A stretch of 37,204 nt of DNA from Aquibium sp. A9E412 (lineage in GTDB: Bacteria; Pseudomonadota; Alphaproteobacteria; Rhizobiales; Rhizobiaceae), in NCBI RefSeq assembly GCF_030398335.1, contig NZ_JAOAOP010000036.1, positions 1 through 37,204 on the forward strand, written 5' to 3'. Under the pieces are notes generated by a model that worked only from the letters and a program-made list of their open reading frames with translations, had not been told where the DNA came from and made no database searches. Every line of letters begins with the position of its first letter. Position 1 is the first letter of the stretch. A program made the translations under genes and the position numbers. Shown piece by piece: positions 1 through 7,613 of the stretch.

Positions 1-500
1 CCGGCGAGCACGTCCTCCGGCAGCGCCAGCACGACCGGCCCCGGCCGCCCCGCCATCGCGGTGGAGAACGCGCGCGCCATGTATTCGGGCAGCCGCGCGG
101 TGTCGTTGACCTGCGCCGCCCACTTCACCTGGTCGCCGAACATCGCTTTGACGTCGATCTCCTGGAAGGCCTCGCGGTCGGTCACCTCGCGCGCGATCTG
201 GCCGACCAGCAGGATCATCGGCGTGGAATCCTGCGCCGCCACGTGCACCCCGGCATAGGCGTTGGCCGCGCCCGGCCCGCGCGTCACCAGGCAGATGCCG
301 GGCCGGCCGGTCAGCTTGCCGTGCGCCTCGGCCATCATCGCCGCGCCGCCCTCCTGGCGGGCGATCGTCAGCCGGATCTCCGGCGTGTCGACCAGCGCGT
401 CGAGGATCGGCAGGAAGCTCTCGCCCGGCACGCCGAACACCTGCTCCACGCCGTTCGCCCTGAACGCCTCGACCACGAGCTGTCCACCCGATCGCCGCAT
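1..500 (-). CDS. Thiamine diphosphate-dependent enzyme, acetolactate-synthase type, N-terminal part (cut by window edge)
   Basis: The reverse strand gives 166 codons that run off the left edge. They form the N-terminal pyrimidine-binding domain of ThDP enzymes such as acetolactate synthase, glyoxylate carboligase or benzoylformate decarboxylase: VFGVPGESF near residue 21, the activating glutamate E50 in ARQEGGA, then a CLVTRGPGAANA-type strand and the GRPGPVVLALP segment. I chose the ATG at 500 because a GGAG lies 8 nt upstream; an in-frame ATG at 524 would add 8 residues. It diverges from the GntR regulator at 682, so the two probably share a control region. Substrate class cannot be decided without the C-terminal cofactor domain, which is outside the window. 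Confidence 0.85.
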   Translation of the reverse strand, partial: MRRSGGQLVVEAFRANGVEQVFGVPGESFLPILDALVDTPEIRLTIARQEGGAAMMAEAHGKLTGRPGICLVTRGPGAANAYAGVHVAAQDSTPMILLVGQIAREVTDREAFQEIDVKAMFGDQVKWAAQVNDTARLPEYMARAFSTAMAGRPGPVVLALPEDVLA

Positions 501-621
501 CGTTTCCACTCCGTCTTCAAGCATTGCAAAAGCGCTCCGGCCGTTTGACCCATTTTCGACCAATAGCCGCGAAAATCACCGGCCGGCGCGACGACACGCA
601 ACCCTTGCCGGCCTTTGCCGT

Positions 622-650
622 TTGTCCTTCTCGCCGCATTGGTATATTTG
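622..650 (+). promoter_or_regulatory. Possible sigma-70-like promoter of the FCD-type GntR gene
   Basis: TTGTCC at 622-627 and TATTTG at 645-650 are separated by 17 nt, about 32 nt upstream of the ATG at 682. An ATTGGT half-site (638-643) lies inside the spacer, and an inverted ACCAAT (559-564) lies nearer the divergent ThDP gene. Both resemble half of the TGGT-N2-ACCA palindrome at 9848-9857. The match to consensus is modest, so this is tentative. Confidence 0.3.
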
Positions 651-681
651 TCGGAAAGATTCCAGCCGACGCGAAGCTCCG

Positions 682-1416
682 ATGGCCGACCAAACCGACA
701 CCATGTTCCACACCAATTCCGATCTGCTCGGCGCGCACGGCGCCCGCGCCCGGTCCGATGCCGAACGGCTGGAGATCTATCAGCGCCTGAAGGACGCCAT
801 CCTGCGCGGCGCCTTCGGCGAGCGCGGCCGGCTGCCGACCGAGCGCGCGCTGGCCGAGCAGTTCGGCACCGCGCGCAACACCATCCGCCGCACGATGAGC
901 CTGCTTGCCGACGACGGCCTGATCGAGCGCCATGTCGGGCGCGGCACCTTCGTCGCCGACGGCGCGGTCGGCCGCATGGCGGGACCGGCCGAGGAGTACA
1001 GCCTGGCCGAGCTGCTCGAGGCGCGGCTCTTGTTCGAGCCGGCGATCCCCGACCTCGTCGTCGAGCGCGCCACCGCCGACGACATCGCGGTGATGGAGGC
1101 CTATCTCGCCGAGCTGCACGCCGCGCCGGACTGGAGCGCCTTCAAGGAGGCCAAGTACTGCCTCCACCTGTCGATCGTGCGCGCCGCGCACAACCGCTTC
1201 ATGAGCTTCGTGTTCGAGCAGATCGTCGCCTCGCGCCGGCGCGCCCAGTGGGGCCGGCCGGGCGGCCATCCAAGCCCGGTCGCCGCCGTGCGCGAGGCCG
1301 CCTACCGCGACAACGCCCGCATCGTCGACGCGCTCAAGGCCGGCGACGCGGCGGCCGCGCGCGAGGCGATCCGCAGCTACCTGCTCAACACCCTGTCGGC
1401 GGCGAGCTCGAGCTAG
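682..1416 (+). CDS. GntR-family transcriptional regulator, FadR/FCD subfamily
   Basis: A 244-residue protein. Residues ~30-95 form the GntR winged helix-turn-helix (LPTERALAEQFG, then NTIRR, then GLIERHVGRGTFV). The rest is an all-helical FCD ligand-binding domain. The usual FCD metal-ligand pattern is only partly visible: a His in CLHLSIVRAAHNR remains, but the C-terminal helix reads YRDNARIVDAL rather than the common E-H pattern, so metal binding may be altered. The ATG at 682 begins just before the domain; the open frame extends upstream but that part does not look coding. FCD regulators usually bind organic acids or sugar acids and act as local repressors. The likely targets are the divergent ThDP enzyme and perhaps the enolase/ABC operon that ends just downstream (inference). 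Confidence 0.88.
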   Translation: MADQTDTMFHTNSDLLGAHGARARSDAERLEIYQRLKDAILRGAFGERGRLPTERALAEQFGTARNTIRRTMSLLADDGLIERHVGRGTFVADGAVGRMAGPAEEYSLAELLEARLLFEPAIPDLVVERATADDIAVMEAYLAELHAAPDWSAFKEAKYCLHLSIVRAAHNRFMSFVFEQIVASRRRAQWGRPGGHPSPVAAVREAAYRDNARIVDALKAGDAAAAREAIRSYLLNTLSAASSS

Positions 1417-1417
1417 C

Positions 1418-1490
1418 GCGTTTCCGAGCGACGTGAAGACCGGTTCGCCGTTCGCCGACGCGGCAAGGTGAGGCGTCGGAGTCGGTCTGC
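1418..1490. repeat. Dispersed intergenic palindromic repeat, copy 1 (partial)
   Basis: This 73-nt stretch between the GntR stop and the permease stop aligns without gaps to the first 73 nt of the copy at 34301. About 50 of 73 positions match by hand count, including the core GACCGGTTCGCCGT / AACCGGTTCGCCGT. It ends at GGTCTGC, exactly where the other copies start their second hairpin (GATCTGC...GCAGATC), and the returning arm is absent. It is therefore a degenerate or truncated member. Confidence 0.6.
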
Positions 1491-1535
1491 CTTCCGCGCG
1501 GGCGCGGCGCGGCCTCGTCGGTTCGCCGCCGCGCC

Positions 1536-2396
1536 TCATCGCCGGTTGATCCTGTGCTGCAGCGAGCGGCCGACCAGCATCAGCGCCAGCGCGGTGATCA
1601 GCACCGCCAGCCCCGGAAACACCGACATCCACGGCGCGAACAGGATGTAGTCCTTGCCCTGCTCGAGGATGGCGCCCCAGTCGGGCGTCGGCGGCTGCAC
1701 GCCGAGGCCGAGAAAGCCGAGCGCGGCCTGGATCTGCAGGATCAGCGGGAACAGGATCATGTACTGGGTGAGCAGCAGCGGCACCACGTTGCGCGTGACG
1801 TGGCGGCGCAGGATCGCGCCGTCGGTCAGGCCGACGCTGCGCGCCGCCTCGACATAGGGCAGGCTCGCCTCGCTCATCGCGCCGGCCCGCGCGATGCGGA
1901 AGAACACCGGCATGTAGACGATCGACAGGGCGAGCACGAGGTTGACCGTCTCCGGCCCCAGGATGCCGGTGATGATGATGCCGAGGATGATCGGCGGGAA
2001 CGACAGCATGACGTCGATTAGCCGCCCGAGCACCTGGTCGATCAGCCCGCCGAAATAGCCCGAGACCAGCCCGAGCATGCCGCCGAGCAGCGCCGACACG
2101 GCGAGCGAGCCGGCGCAGATCGACAGCGTGATGCGCGCGCCGTGGATGACGCGGGCGTAGATGTCGCGGCCGACGTCGTCGGTGCCGAACCAGTGCGCCG
2201 CCGACGGCGGCTGCAGGGCGGCCGCCGAATCGATCTCGAAGGGCGACTGGCCGGCGAACAGGCCGGGCGCCACGCTGACGGCGACGAGCACGCCGATCAG
2301 CGCCAGGCCGAAGGCGAGCGCCGGGTCGTGGCGCAGCGTGCGCCCCAGGCGCTGGGTCCAGGCCGCGCGGCCGGCCGTGAGGGTGTCGTTTGCCAT
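1536..2396 (-). CDS. Dipeptide/oligopeptide-type ABC transporter permease, DppC/OppC family
   Basis: A 286-residue inner-membrane protein with an N-terminal cytoplasmic tail, one membrane helix (residues ~30-50), a periplasmic loop with the DppC-typical WFGTDDVGRDIYARVIHGAR, then five further hydrophobic segments. The coupling loop near the C terminus (LGFLGLGVQPPTPDWG) is the diagnostic DppC signature that docks on the ATPase. It begins 8 nt after the stop of the DppB-like gene and is the last gene of the minus-strand run. Substrate is not predictable from the permease. The family moves peptides, but many alphaproteobacterial members move sugars, glycosides or opines, and the sugar-acid-type enzymes here would fit a non-peptide substrate. 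Confidence 0.93.
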   Translation of the reverse strand: MANDTLTAGRAAWTQRLGRTLRHDPALAFGLALIGVLVAVSVAPGLFAGQSPFEIDSAAALQPPSAAHWFGTDDVGRDIYARVIHGARITLSICAGSLAVSALLGGMLGLVSGYFGGLIDQVLGRLIDVMLSFPPIILGIIITGILGPETVNLVLALSIVYMPVFFRIARAGAMSEASLPYVEAARSVGLTDGAILRRHVTRNVVPLLLTQYMILFPLILQIQAALGFLGLGVQPPTPDWGAILEQGKDYILFAPWMSVFPGLAVLITALALMLVGRSLQHRINRR

Positions 2397-2404
2397 GCCG
2401 GACC

Positions 2405-3349
2405 TCAGCTCACGCGCATGCGCGGGTCGATGACGTGATAGGCGATGTCGACGATCAGGTTGACCACCATCGCCACCAGCACGACGACGAGCAGCGCCCC
2501 CTGCACGACCGGATAGTCGCGCGTCTCGATCGCCGTCAGCAGCAGCCGGCCGAGGCCGGGCAGCGCGAACAGCGATTCGATGATGACGACGCCGCCGAGG
2601 ATCTGGATCAGGATCAGCCCCATGAAGGTGACGATCGGGATCGTGACGTTGCGCAGGATGTGCTTGAAGAAGACGATGCGCGTCGGCATGCCCTTGGCGA
2701 CCGCCGTGCGCACATAGGGCTGGTGCAGCGCGGTGACCACGTTCTGGCGCACGAACTGGCTGTAGGCGGCGACCTGCAGCAGCGCCAGGCTGACCACCGG
2801 CAGCGCCAGGATGGCGAGATTGTCGGCCAGCGAGCGCGTCGGCGGCACGAAGCGCAGCGGCGGCGACCAGGAAAACGCGCTCGACACGGCGACCAGCACC
2901 ATCAGCCCGACCCAGAACACCGGCGCCGACAGGCCGAGCACGTTGAAGCCCTGGATGGCGGTGTCGATCGGCCGGCCCTCATAGATGCCGGCCACGATGC
3001 CGAGCGGCACGCCGATCAGCGTGGCGATGGCGAGCGTCATCAGGCCGAGTTGCAGCGTGACGAGGAAGGCGTCGCCGACCATGCCGGCGACCGGCATGCC
3101 GCGCGTCCAGCTCTGGCCGAGATCGCCGGTCAGCGCGTCGCCGAGCCAGCCCAGGTACTGCAGGTAGATCGGCCGGTCGAGCCCGAAGAAGGCGCGCAGC
3201 GCCGCCTCGGCCTCCGTGCCGCCCGCCTGGCCCATCATCTGCGCCACCACGTCGCCCGGCACCATGCGCACCAGCACGAAGACCAGGAACGTCGCGATGA
3301 CGGCCGTCAGCAGCGAGGCGCCGAGGCGCTTCAAGAGATAGAGTCCCAT
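2405..3349 (-). CDS. Dipeptide/oligopeptide-type ABC transporter permease, DppB/OppB family
   Basis: A 314-residue inner-membrane protein. It starts with the DppB hallmark YLLKRLGASLLTAVIATFLVFVL-type helix followed by the PGD motif in RMVPGDVV, has a periplasmic region with GQSWTRG and about six membrane helices. The EAA-type loop with GMP..FFKHILRN appears at residues ~205-225. I take the ATG at 3349 (GGAAG 4 nt upstream); a GTG immediately before it, at 3352, would add one residue. It lies between the binding-protein gene and DppC and presumably forms a heterodimeric channel with the latter. A strong hairpin separates it from the binding-protein gene. Confidence 0.93.
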   Translation of the reverse strand: MGLYLLKRLGASLLTAVIATFLVFVLVRMVPGDVVAQMMGQAGGTEAEAALRAFFGLDRPIYLQYLGWLGDALTGDLGQSWTRGMPVAGMVGDAFLVTLQLGLMTLAIATLIGVPLGIVAGIYEGRPIDTAIQGFNVLGLSAPVFWVGLMVLVAVSSAFSWSPPLRFVPPTRSLADNLAILALPVVSLALLQVAAYSQFVRQNVVTALHQPYVRTAVAKGMPTRIVFFKHILRNVTIPIVTFMGLILIQILGGVVIIESLFALPGLGRLLLTAIETRDYPVVQGALLVVVLVAMVVNLIVDIAYHVIDPRMRVS

Positions 3350-3373
3350 CACACTTCCATCGCCGGATTGGCA

Positions 3374-3402
3374 CCGGCCCGGCGCGCGGCGCGCCGGGCC
3401 GG
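3374..3402 (-). promoter_or_regulatory. 13-bp perfect hairpin between binding-protein and permease genes
   Basis: Arms CCGGCCCGGCGCG and its exact complement flank a CGG triloop, beginning 14 nt past the binding-protein stop codon. No T-run follows on the minus strand. It is therefore more likely an mRNA-stabilising or attenuating element that raises binding protein over permease than a classical terminator. The LIV operon has the same arrangement at 23361-23388. Confidence 0.6.
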
Positions 3403-3416
3403 CCGGGGCGCCGCCC

Positions 3417-5024
3417 CTACTCGTCGAGATACGTGCGCGCGAAGCCGTAGTACCAGCCCGTCGGATGCTGCACGTAGTTCTTCACCGCCTCGTCGCGCAC
3501 CACGATGTGGTCGGCCGAGAACAGCATGATGGTCGGCACGGTCTCCGCCATGATCGTCTGGAACTGGCTGTAGAGCTCGCGCCGCGCCTCATAGTCGGAT
3601 TCCGCGCGCCCCTTGTCGAGCAGCGCGCTCGCCTCCGCGTTGTCCCAGTTGCGGAAGTCGGCGCCTTCCGGCTTCTGGTGGAAGTGGCGGTAGAACAGCA
3701 GGTTCGGGTCCGGCTGCGTCGCCCAGTCGTTGAAGGTGAAGCCCATCTGCGAGGAGCGGAAGTTGTTGATCCACACGCCGAGGTCGACGCGCTGGATGTT
3801 GAGGTCGATGCCGATCTCGGCGAGCTGCTGCTTCAGCGTCACGGCCGCCGGGTCCATCCAGTCGTAGCCGTTGATGGTGGTCAGCGTCAGCTCGAAGCCG
3901 TCGCCGTGGCCCGCCTCCTCGAGCAGCGCTTTGGCCCGCTCGATGTCGACCGTCTCGTTGGGCAGCTCCTCAAGCGGCACGCCCCAGCGCTCCTGCATGC
4001 CGGCGACCATGGTGCCGATCACCTGGCCGTAGCCGCCGATCGCCGCCTCCATGATCTGCTGCTTGTCGACCGCCAGCGAGATCGCCTGGCGCACCTTGAC
4101 GTCGCCGAGCGGCTCGGTCTCGGAGCCGAGGTCGATGGCCTTCTGGTTGAGCGAGGGGAAGCGCTCGATCACCAGCCCCTCGATGCCCTCGACCTGCTGC
4201 ACGTCCTGCGGCCGGCTGAGCGCCACCAGGTCGATGCGGTCGTTGCGCAGCGCGATCAGCATCGAGGCGCTGTTGGGCAGGAAGGAGAAGTTGATCTCGT
4301 CGAGATAGGGCGCGCCCTCCTCCCAGTAGTCCTCGTTCTTGGCCATCAGCAGGTTCTGGTTCGGGTTGAACTCGACCAGCTTGAACGGACCGGTGCCGAC
4401 GCTCTCCGCGTTCATGCGGTTCTTGGCGCCCTCGGCGTCGAAATAGCCGGCCGGCACGACGGCGCCGTACTTGTTGCCGAGCGTCATCGGCAGCGCCGCG
4501 TTCGGCTCGCTCAGGTCAAAGCGCACGGTCAGCGGGTCGACCGCCTCGACTGTGTCGATGATGGCGAAGTCGCCGGCGCCGGGCGAGCCGTTTTCCGGAT
4601 CGCGGATGTAGTTGTAGCTGTAGGCCACGTCCTCGGCCGTCATCGCCTTGCCGGTGTGGAAGGTGACGCCCTCGCGCAGCCGGATCGTGTAGGTGAGCCC
4701 GTCGTCGGAGATCTCGTAGCTCTCGGCCAGCAGCGGCAGCGCCTCGCCGTCGGCCGATTCGTAGAACAGCCCCTGATACATCAGCACGGTGACGCGGATG
4801 CGCGCGTCGGCCGCCTGGTGGAAGGGGTCGAGCGCCGGCGGCTCGACCAGCAGGCCGACCTCCAGCGTGCCGCCCGTCTGCGGGTTCTCCGGCACCGGGC
4901 CGTAAAGCTCGGCCTGGGCGTTTGCCGCGCTCGCCAGGCCCAGCGCGGCGGCCGACAGCAGGGACATCGCGCCGTAGCGCACCCGCCGGCCGATCAGGCG
5001 TCTTGCGTTCAGTATGAGAGACAT
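3417..5024 (-). CDS. ABC transporter substrate-binding protein, family 5 (SBP_bac_5, Dpp/Opp type)
   Basis: A 535-residue periplasmic protein. Residues 1-36 are a Sec signal peptide with basic start, hydrophobic core and ANA cleavage site. The mature part has the family-5 pattern: GGTLEVGLLVEPPALDPF, LFYESADGEALPLLAESYE, LREGVTFHTGKAMTAEDV, a GTGPFKLVEF motif near the middle and a C-terminal WYYGF segment. The ATG at 5024 is fixed by GGAGGAG 5 nt upstream and by the signal peptide; the longer open frame to 5138 lacks both. A 12-bp perfect palindrome (5039-5050) sits just before the ribosome site. Family 5 binds peptides, nickel, sugars or opines; the ligand is not deducible here. Confidence 0.93.
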   Translation of the reverse strand: MSLILNARRLIGRRVRYGAMSLLSAAALGLASAANAQAELYGPVPENPQTGGTLEVGLLVEPPALDPFHQAADARIRVTVLMYQGLFYESADGEALPLLAESYEISDDGLTYTIRLREGVTFHTGKAMTAEDVAYSYNYIRDPENGSPGAGDFAIIDTVEAVDPLTVRFDLSEPNAALPMTLGNKYGAVVPAGYFDAEGAKNRMNAESVGTGPFKLVEFNPNQNLLMAKNEDYWEEGAPYLDEINFSFLPNSASMLIALRNDRIDLVALSRPQDVQQVEGIEGLVIERFPSLNQKAIDLGSETEPLGDVKVRQAISLAVDKQQIMEAAIGGYGQVIGTMVAGMQERWGVPLEELPNETVDIERAKALLEEAGHGDGFELTLTTINGYDWMDPAAVTLKQQLAEIGIDLNIQRVDLGVWINNFRSSQMGFTFNDWATQPDPNLLFYRHFHQKPEGADFRNWDNAEASALLDKGRAESDYEARRELYSQFQTIMAETVPTIMLFSADHIVVRDEAVKNYVQHPTGWYYGFARTYLDE

Positions 5025-5038
5025 CTCGCTCCTCCAGA

Positions 5039-5050
5039 GTGGCGCGCCAC
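5039..5050. promoter_or_regulatory. 12-bp perfect palindrome in the leader of the binding-protein gene
   Basis: GTGGCGCGCCAC lies 14 nt upstream of the start codon, immediately 5' of the Shine-Dalgarno sequence, in the 151-nt gap after the RidA gene. A further 7-bp inverted repeat (CCCGGCC-TGT-GGCCGGG, 5067-5083) is upstream. They could be an operator, an mRNA structure or chance in GC-rich DNA; I saw no convincing promoter hexamers in this gap. Confidence 0.3.
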
Positions 5051-5175
5051 CGGTTGCTTGTTGTTGCCCGGCCTGTGGCCGGGGCGCCGCCCGTCGGTGG
5101 CAGGTGCCGGGCGGCGGATTGCTCCTCTTGGCACGCATGCATCGGCAGTCCGCCCCGGCGGCCCGCCGCGCCGCG

Positions 5176-5652
5176 TCACGAACCGGCGGCCTCCTCCTCG
5201 CGCACGGCCACCGTCATCTCGATCTCGACGGCGGTGTTGCGCGGCAGCTCGGCCACGCCGACGGCCGCGCGCGCGTGCCGCCCTGCCGCGCCGAACACCG
5301 CGCCGAGCAGGTCGGACGCCGCGTCGAGCACCTTCGGCTGCGCGTTGAAGCCGGGCGCGGAGGCGACGTAGCCGTTGATCTTGAGGATCCGCTCGACGCG
5401 GTCGAGCGAGCCGATCGCCGCCTTCAGGCAGGCGAGCCCCTGCAGGATGCACACCCGCGCCTCCTGCTGCGCCGTCTCCAGGTCGACCTCCGCGCCGACC
5501 TTGCCGAACACCCGCACCGCCCCGTCGACCTTGGGAAGCTGGCCGCTGACATAGGCGACGCCGCGATGCACCGTGACCGGCACATAGTTGAAGGACGGCG
5601 CGGCGGCCTCCGGCAGCGTCAGGCCGAGCGCGGCGAGCTTGTCCTCATACAT
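5176..5652 (-). CDS. RidA family protein (YjgF/YER057c/UK114)
   Basis: A 158-residue protein, longer than the ~128 residues of classical RidA and matching the longer subfamily with an N-terminal extension (YEDKLAALGLTLPEAAAPSFNYVPV). The chorismate-mutase-like fold is visible: YVSGQLP, then INGYVASAPGF, then the HARAAVGVAELP segment. R128 there aligns with the carboxylate-binding arginine of RidA. Archetypal RidA hydrolyses reactive enamine/imine intermediates. The longer subfamily often sits with catabolic genes and may have other hydrolase roles. The ATG at 5652 overlaps the epimerase stop by 8 nt, so translation is coupled. RidA in this operon suggests a pathway step that makes an imine, enamine or similar unstable compound (inference). 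Confidence 0.88.
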   Translation of the reverse strand: MYEDKLAALGLTLPEAAAPSFNYVPVTVHRGVAYVSGQLPKVDGAVRVFGKVGAEVDLETAQQEARVCILQGLACLKAAIGSLDRVERILKINGYVASAPGFNAQPKVLDAASDLLGAVFGAAGRHARAAVGVAELPRNTAVEIEMTVAVREEEAAGS

Positions 5653-6619
5653 CGGTCGTCTCCTCATCGAGCATGGACTGGATGACCCCGTCGAGGTCGA
5701 AGGCCGGCGCGAAGGCGAAGTCGCGGCGGAAGCGGCGGTCATCGATCAGCGGGAAGCGCAGCGCCGCCTCCTCGCTGCGCCACGTCACGTGAAGCGCGCC
5801 GAAGCGGCGCGCCAGCGCCTCGAGGATGTCGCTCATGCGCGCGGTGAAGCCGTTGATGTTGTAGACCGCCTCGGCCTGGCCGCCGCGCTCCAGCGCGGCC
5901 AGCACCGCCGCGGCGACGTCGCCGACATGCATCAGGTCGATCGGGTCGTCGTGGAAGGCGAAGGCGTGCGCGCGGCCGGCCGCGGCCGCCGCCACGGCGC
6001 CGGTGATCGCCGCCGCCGCGCCCTGGTACCAGAGGCCCGGCCCGAGCACGAGCGGCAGCCGCAGGCCGACCACGTCGAGGCCGAAGCGGTTGCGGTAGTA
6101 GCCGGCCAGATCCTCCGAGAGCTGCTTGGTCAGCCCGTAGAAGGTGAGCGGCCGGCACGGCGCGGCCTCGTCGACCGGCTCGCCCGGATAGTCCCAGGCC
6201 GAGCCGTAGACGACGGTCGAGCTCGTCCACACCACGCGCTTGACGCCGGCCTCGAGCGCCGCCTCCAGCACGTTGCGGAAGCCGAGCACGTTGATCGCCA
6301 GCGCGCGGTCGGACTCCGCGTCGCCCGAGCGCATCAGCCCGCTGCGCCCGACGCTGTGCGCCACCGTGGTGACGAGGCGCCGCGCGCCGCTGCGCGCCAG
6401 CGCCTCGGCGACCGCCGCGCGGTCCTCGACGCTGCCGTGGCTCTCGTCGAAGCGGCCGGCGAGATCGGCCAGCAGGTCGTCGGCCATCGGCGGGCCGAAC
6501 AGGTGCGGCCGGTAGCCGGCCGCCACCAGCCGGCGCGTGACGTGCGAGCCGACGAAGCCGCGGCCACCGAGCACCAGCACCGCCTCGCCGCGGGTCGGAG
6601 CGTCAGAGCGAGAGGTCAT
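5645..6619 (-). CDS. NAD-dependent epimerase/dehydratase (extended SDR)
   Basis: A 324-residue extended short-chain dehydrogenase. It has the Rossmann glycine motif GGRGFVGSH (18-26), the serine triad region TSSTVVYG (132-139) and catalytic Y161-x3-K165 in YGLTK. The C-terminal half carries the HVGDVAAAVLAALE segment typical of NDP-sugar epimerases and related lactone/aldose dehydrogenases. It lies between the DppF-type ATPase, whose stop codon overlaps it, and RidA, so it belongs to the same transcript. The context favours action on a free sugar acid, aldose or derivative rather than a nucleotide sugar, since no glycosyltransferase is near. Exact reaction unknown. Confidence 0.87.
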   Translation of the reverse strand: MTSRSDAPTRGEAVLVLGGRGFVGSHVTRRLVAAGYRPHLFGPPMADDLLADLAGRFDESHGSVEDRAAVAEALARSGARRLVTTVAHSVGRSGLMRSGDAESDRALAINVLGFRNVLEAALEAGVKRVVWTSSTVVYGSAWDYPGEPVDEAAPCRPLTFYGLTKQLSEDLAGYYRNRFGLDVVGLRLPLVLGPGLWYQGAAAAITGAVAAAAAGRAHAFAFHDDPIDLMHVGDVAAAVLAALERGGQAEAVYNINGFTARMSDILEALARRFGALHVTWRSEEAALRFPLIDDRRFRRDFAFAPAFDLDGVIQSMLDEETTDV

Positions 6620-7613
6620 CGCGGATGCACGCCTTGAACTGGTTGGGGGCGATCTCGCGCAGCGCCGGCACGTCGCCGGCGCACGCGTCGATGGCGAAGG
6701 GGCAGCGCGTGCGGAACACGCAGCCCGATGGCGGCGCGGCCGGGCTCGGGATCTCGCCCTTCAGGAGCACGCGGTTTTCCGGCGGCACCGCGCCGGGCAC
6801 CGCCTGCAGCAGGGCGGCCGTGTAGGGATGCGCCGGGCGCCGGTAGAGCGCCTCGGTCGGCGCCACCTCCATGATGCGGCCGAGATAGAGCACCACCACC
6901 CGGTCGGCGATCACCTCGACCACCGACAGGTCGTGGCTGATGAACATCAGCGCCAGGCCGAGCTCGCGCTGCAGGCCGCGCAGCAGGTTGACCACCTCGG
7001 CCTGCACCGACACGTCGAGCGCGGAGACCGGCTCGTCAGCGACGATGAAGCGCGGCGAGGAGGCGAGCGCACGCGCCACCGCGATGCGCTGGCCCTGGCC
7101 GCCGGAGAACGAGCGCGGATAGCGCGCCATGTGCTGCGCGCCGAGGCCGACCTGCTCGAGCAGCCGCACGGCGGCGTCGGCGGCATCGGCGCGCGTCATG
7201 CCGAAGTGCAGCCGCAGCGGCTCGCTCAGGATGTCGCCGACCGTCATGCGCGCGTTGAGGCTCGAGATCGGGTCCTGGAAGATCATCTGGAAGTGGCGCC
7301 GGAAGCGGCGCAGCGCGCCGGCGTCGAGCGCGCCGAGATCCTGGCCGTCGAAGCGCACCTCGCCGGCCGTCGCCTCGATCAGCCGCAGCACCAGGCGCCC
7401 CAGCGTCGACTTGCCGGAGCCCGATTCGCCGACCACGCCGACCACCTCGCCGGCCGCCACGTCGAAATCGACCGCCTCGACCGCGCGCACCGCCGCCCGG
7501 CCGGAGCCCAGAAGGGAGCGGCCGACGGGAAAATGCTTGGTAAGCCCGCGCACGGCAAGCAGCGGCGCGCCGGCCGCCGCGGCCCTGTCCTTTCGCGTCT
7601 CGACGGCGCTCAC
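6603..7613 (-). CDS. Dipeptide/oligopeptide-type ABC transporter ATP-binding protein, DppF/OppF family
   Basis: A 336-residue ATPase. It has Walker [10 protein letters not shown] (62-70), Q-loop in MIFQDPISSLNARMTV, signature FSGGQGQR, Walker B FIVADEPVSALD and the H-loop in FISHDLSVV. The C-terminal oligopeptide domain carries a Cys cluster (CVFRTRCPFAIDAC). The start is a GTG at 7613 that overlaps the DppD stop by 4 nt (GTGA) and has AGGAG 8 nt upstream; the longer frame upstream is inside DppD and not used. It pairs with the preceding DppD-type ATPase. The ATPases are upstream of, and separated from, the permease and binding-protein genes by the epimerase and RidA, an unusual order for a dpp operon. 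Confidence 0.93.
   Translation of the reverse strand: MSAVETRKDRAAAAGAPLLAVRGLTKHFPVGRSLLGSGRAAVRAVEAVDFDVAAGEVVGVVGESGSGKSTLGRLVLRLIEATAGEVRFDGQDLGALDAGALRRFRRHFQMIFQDPISSLNARMTVGDILSEPLRLHFGMTRADAADAAVRLLEQVGLGAQHMARYPRSFSGGQGQRIAVARALASSPRFIVADEPVSALDVSVQAEVVNLLRGLQRELGLALMFISHDLSVVEVIADRVVVLYLGRIMEVAPTEALYRRPAHPYTAALLQAVPGAVPPENRVLLKGEIPSPAAPPSGCVFRTRCPFAIDACAGDVPALREIAPNQFKACIRDDLSL

Noticed and set aside
3374-3402. Intrinsic (rho-independent) terminator
   Set aside because: Perfect stem but no T-tract on the minus strand, and the operon continues on the same strand.
3465-5348. 627-codon plus-strand open frame opposite the binding-protein gene
   Set aside because: Composition is the His/Arg/Val/Asp-rich mirror typical of antisense frames in GC-rich genes, it has no family resemblance, and the minus strand encodes a clear SBP_bac_5 protein.
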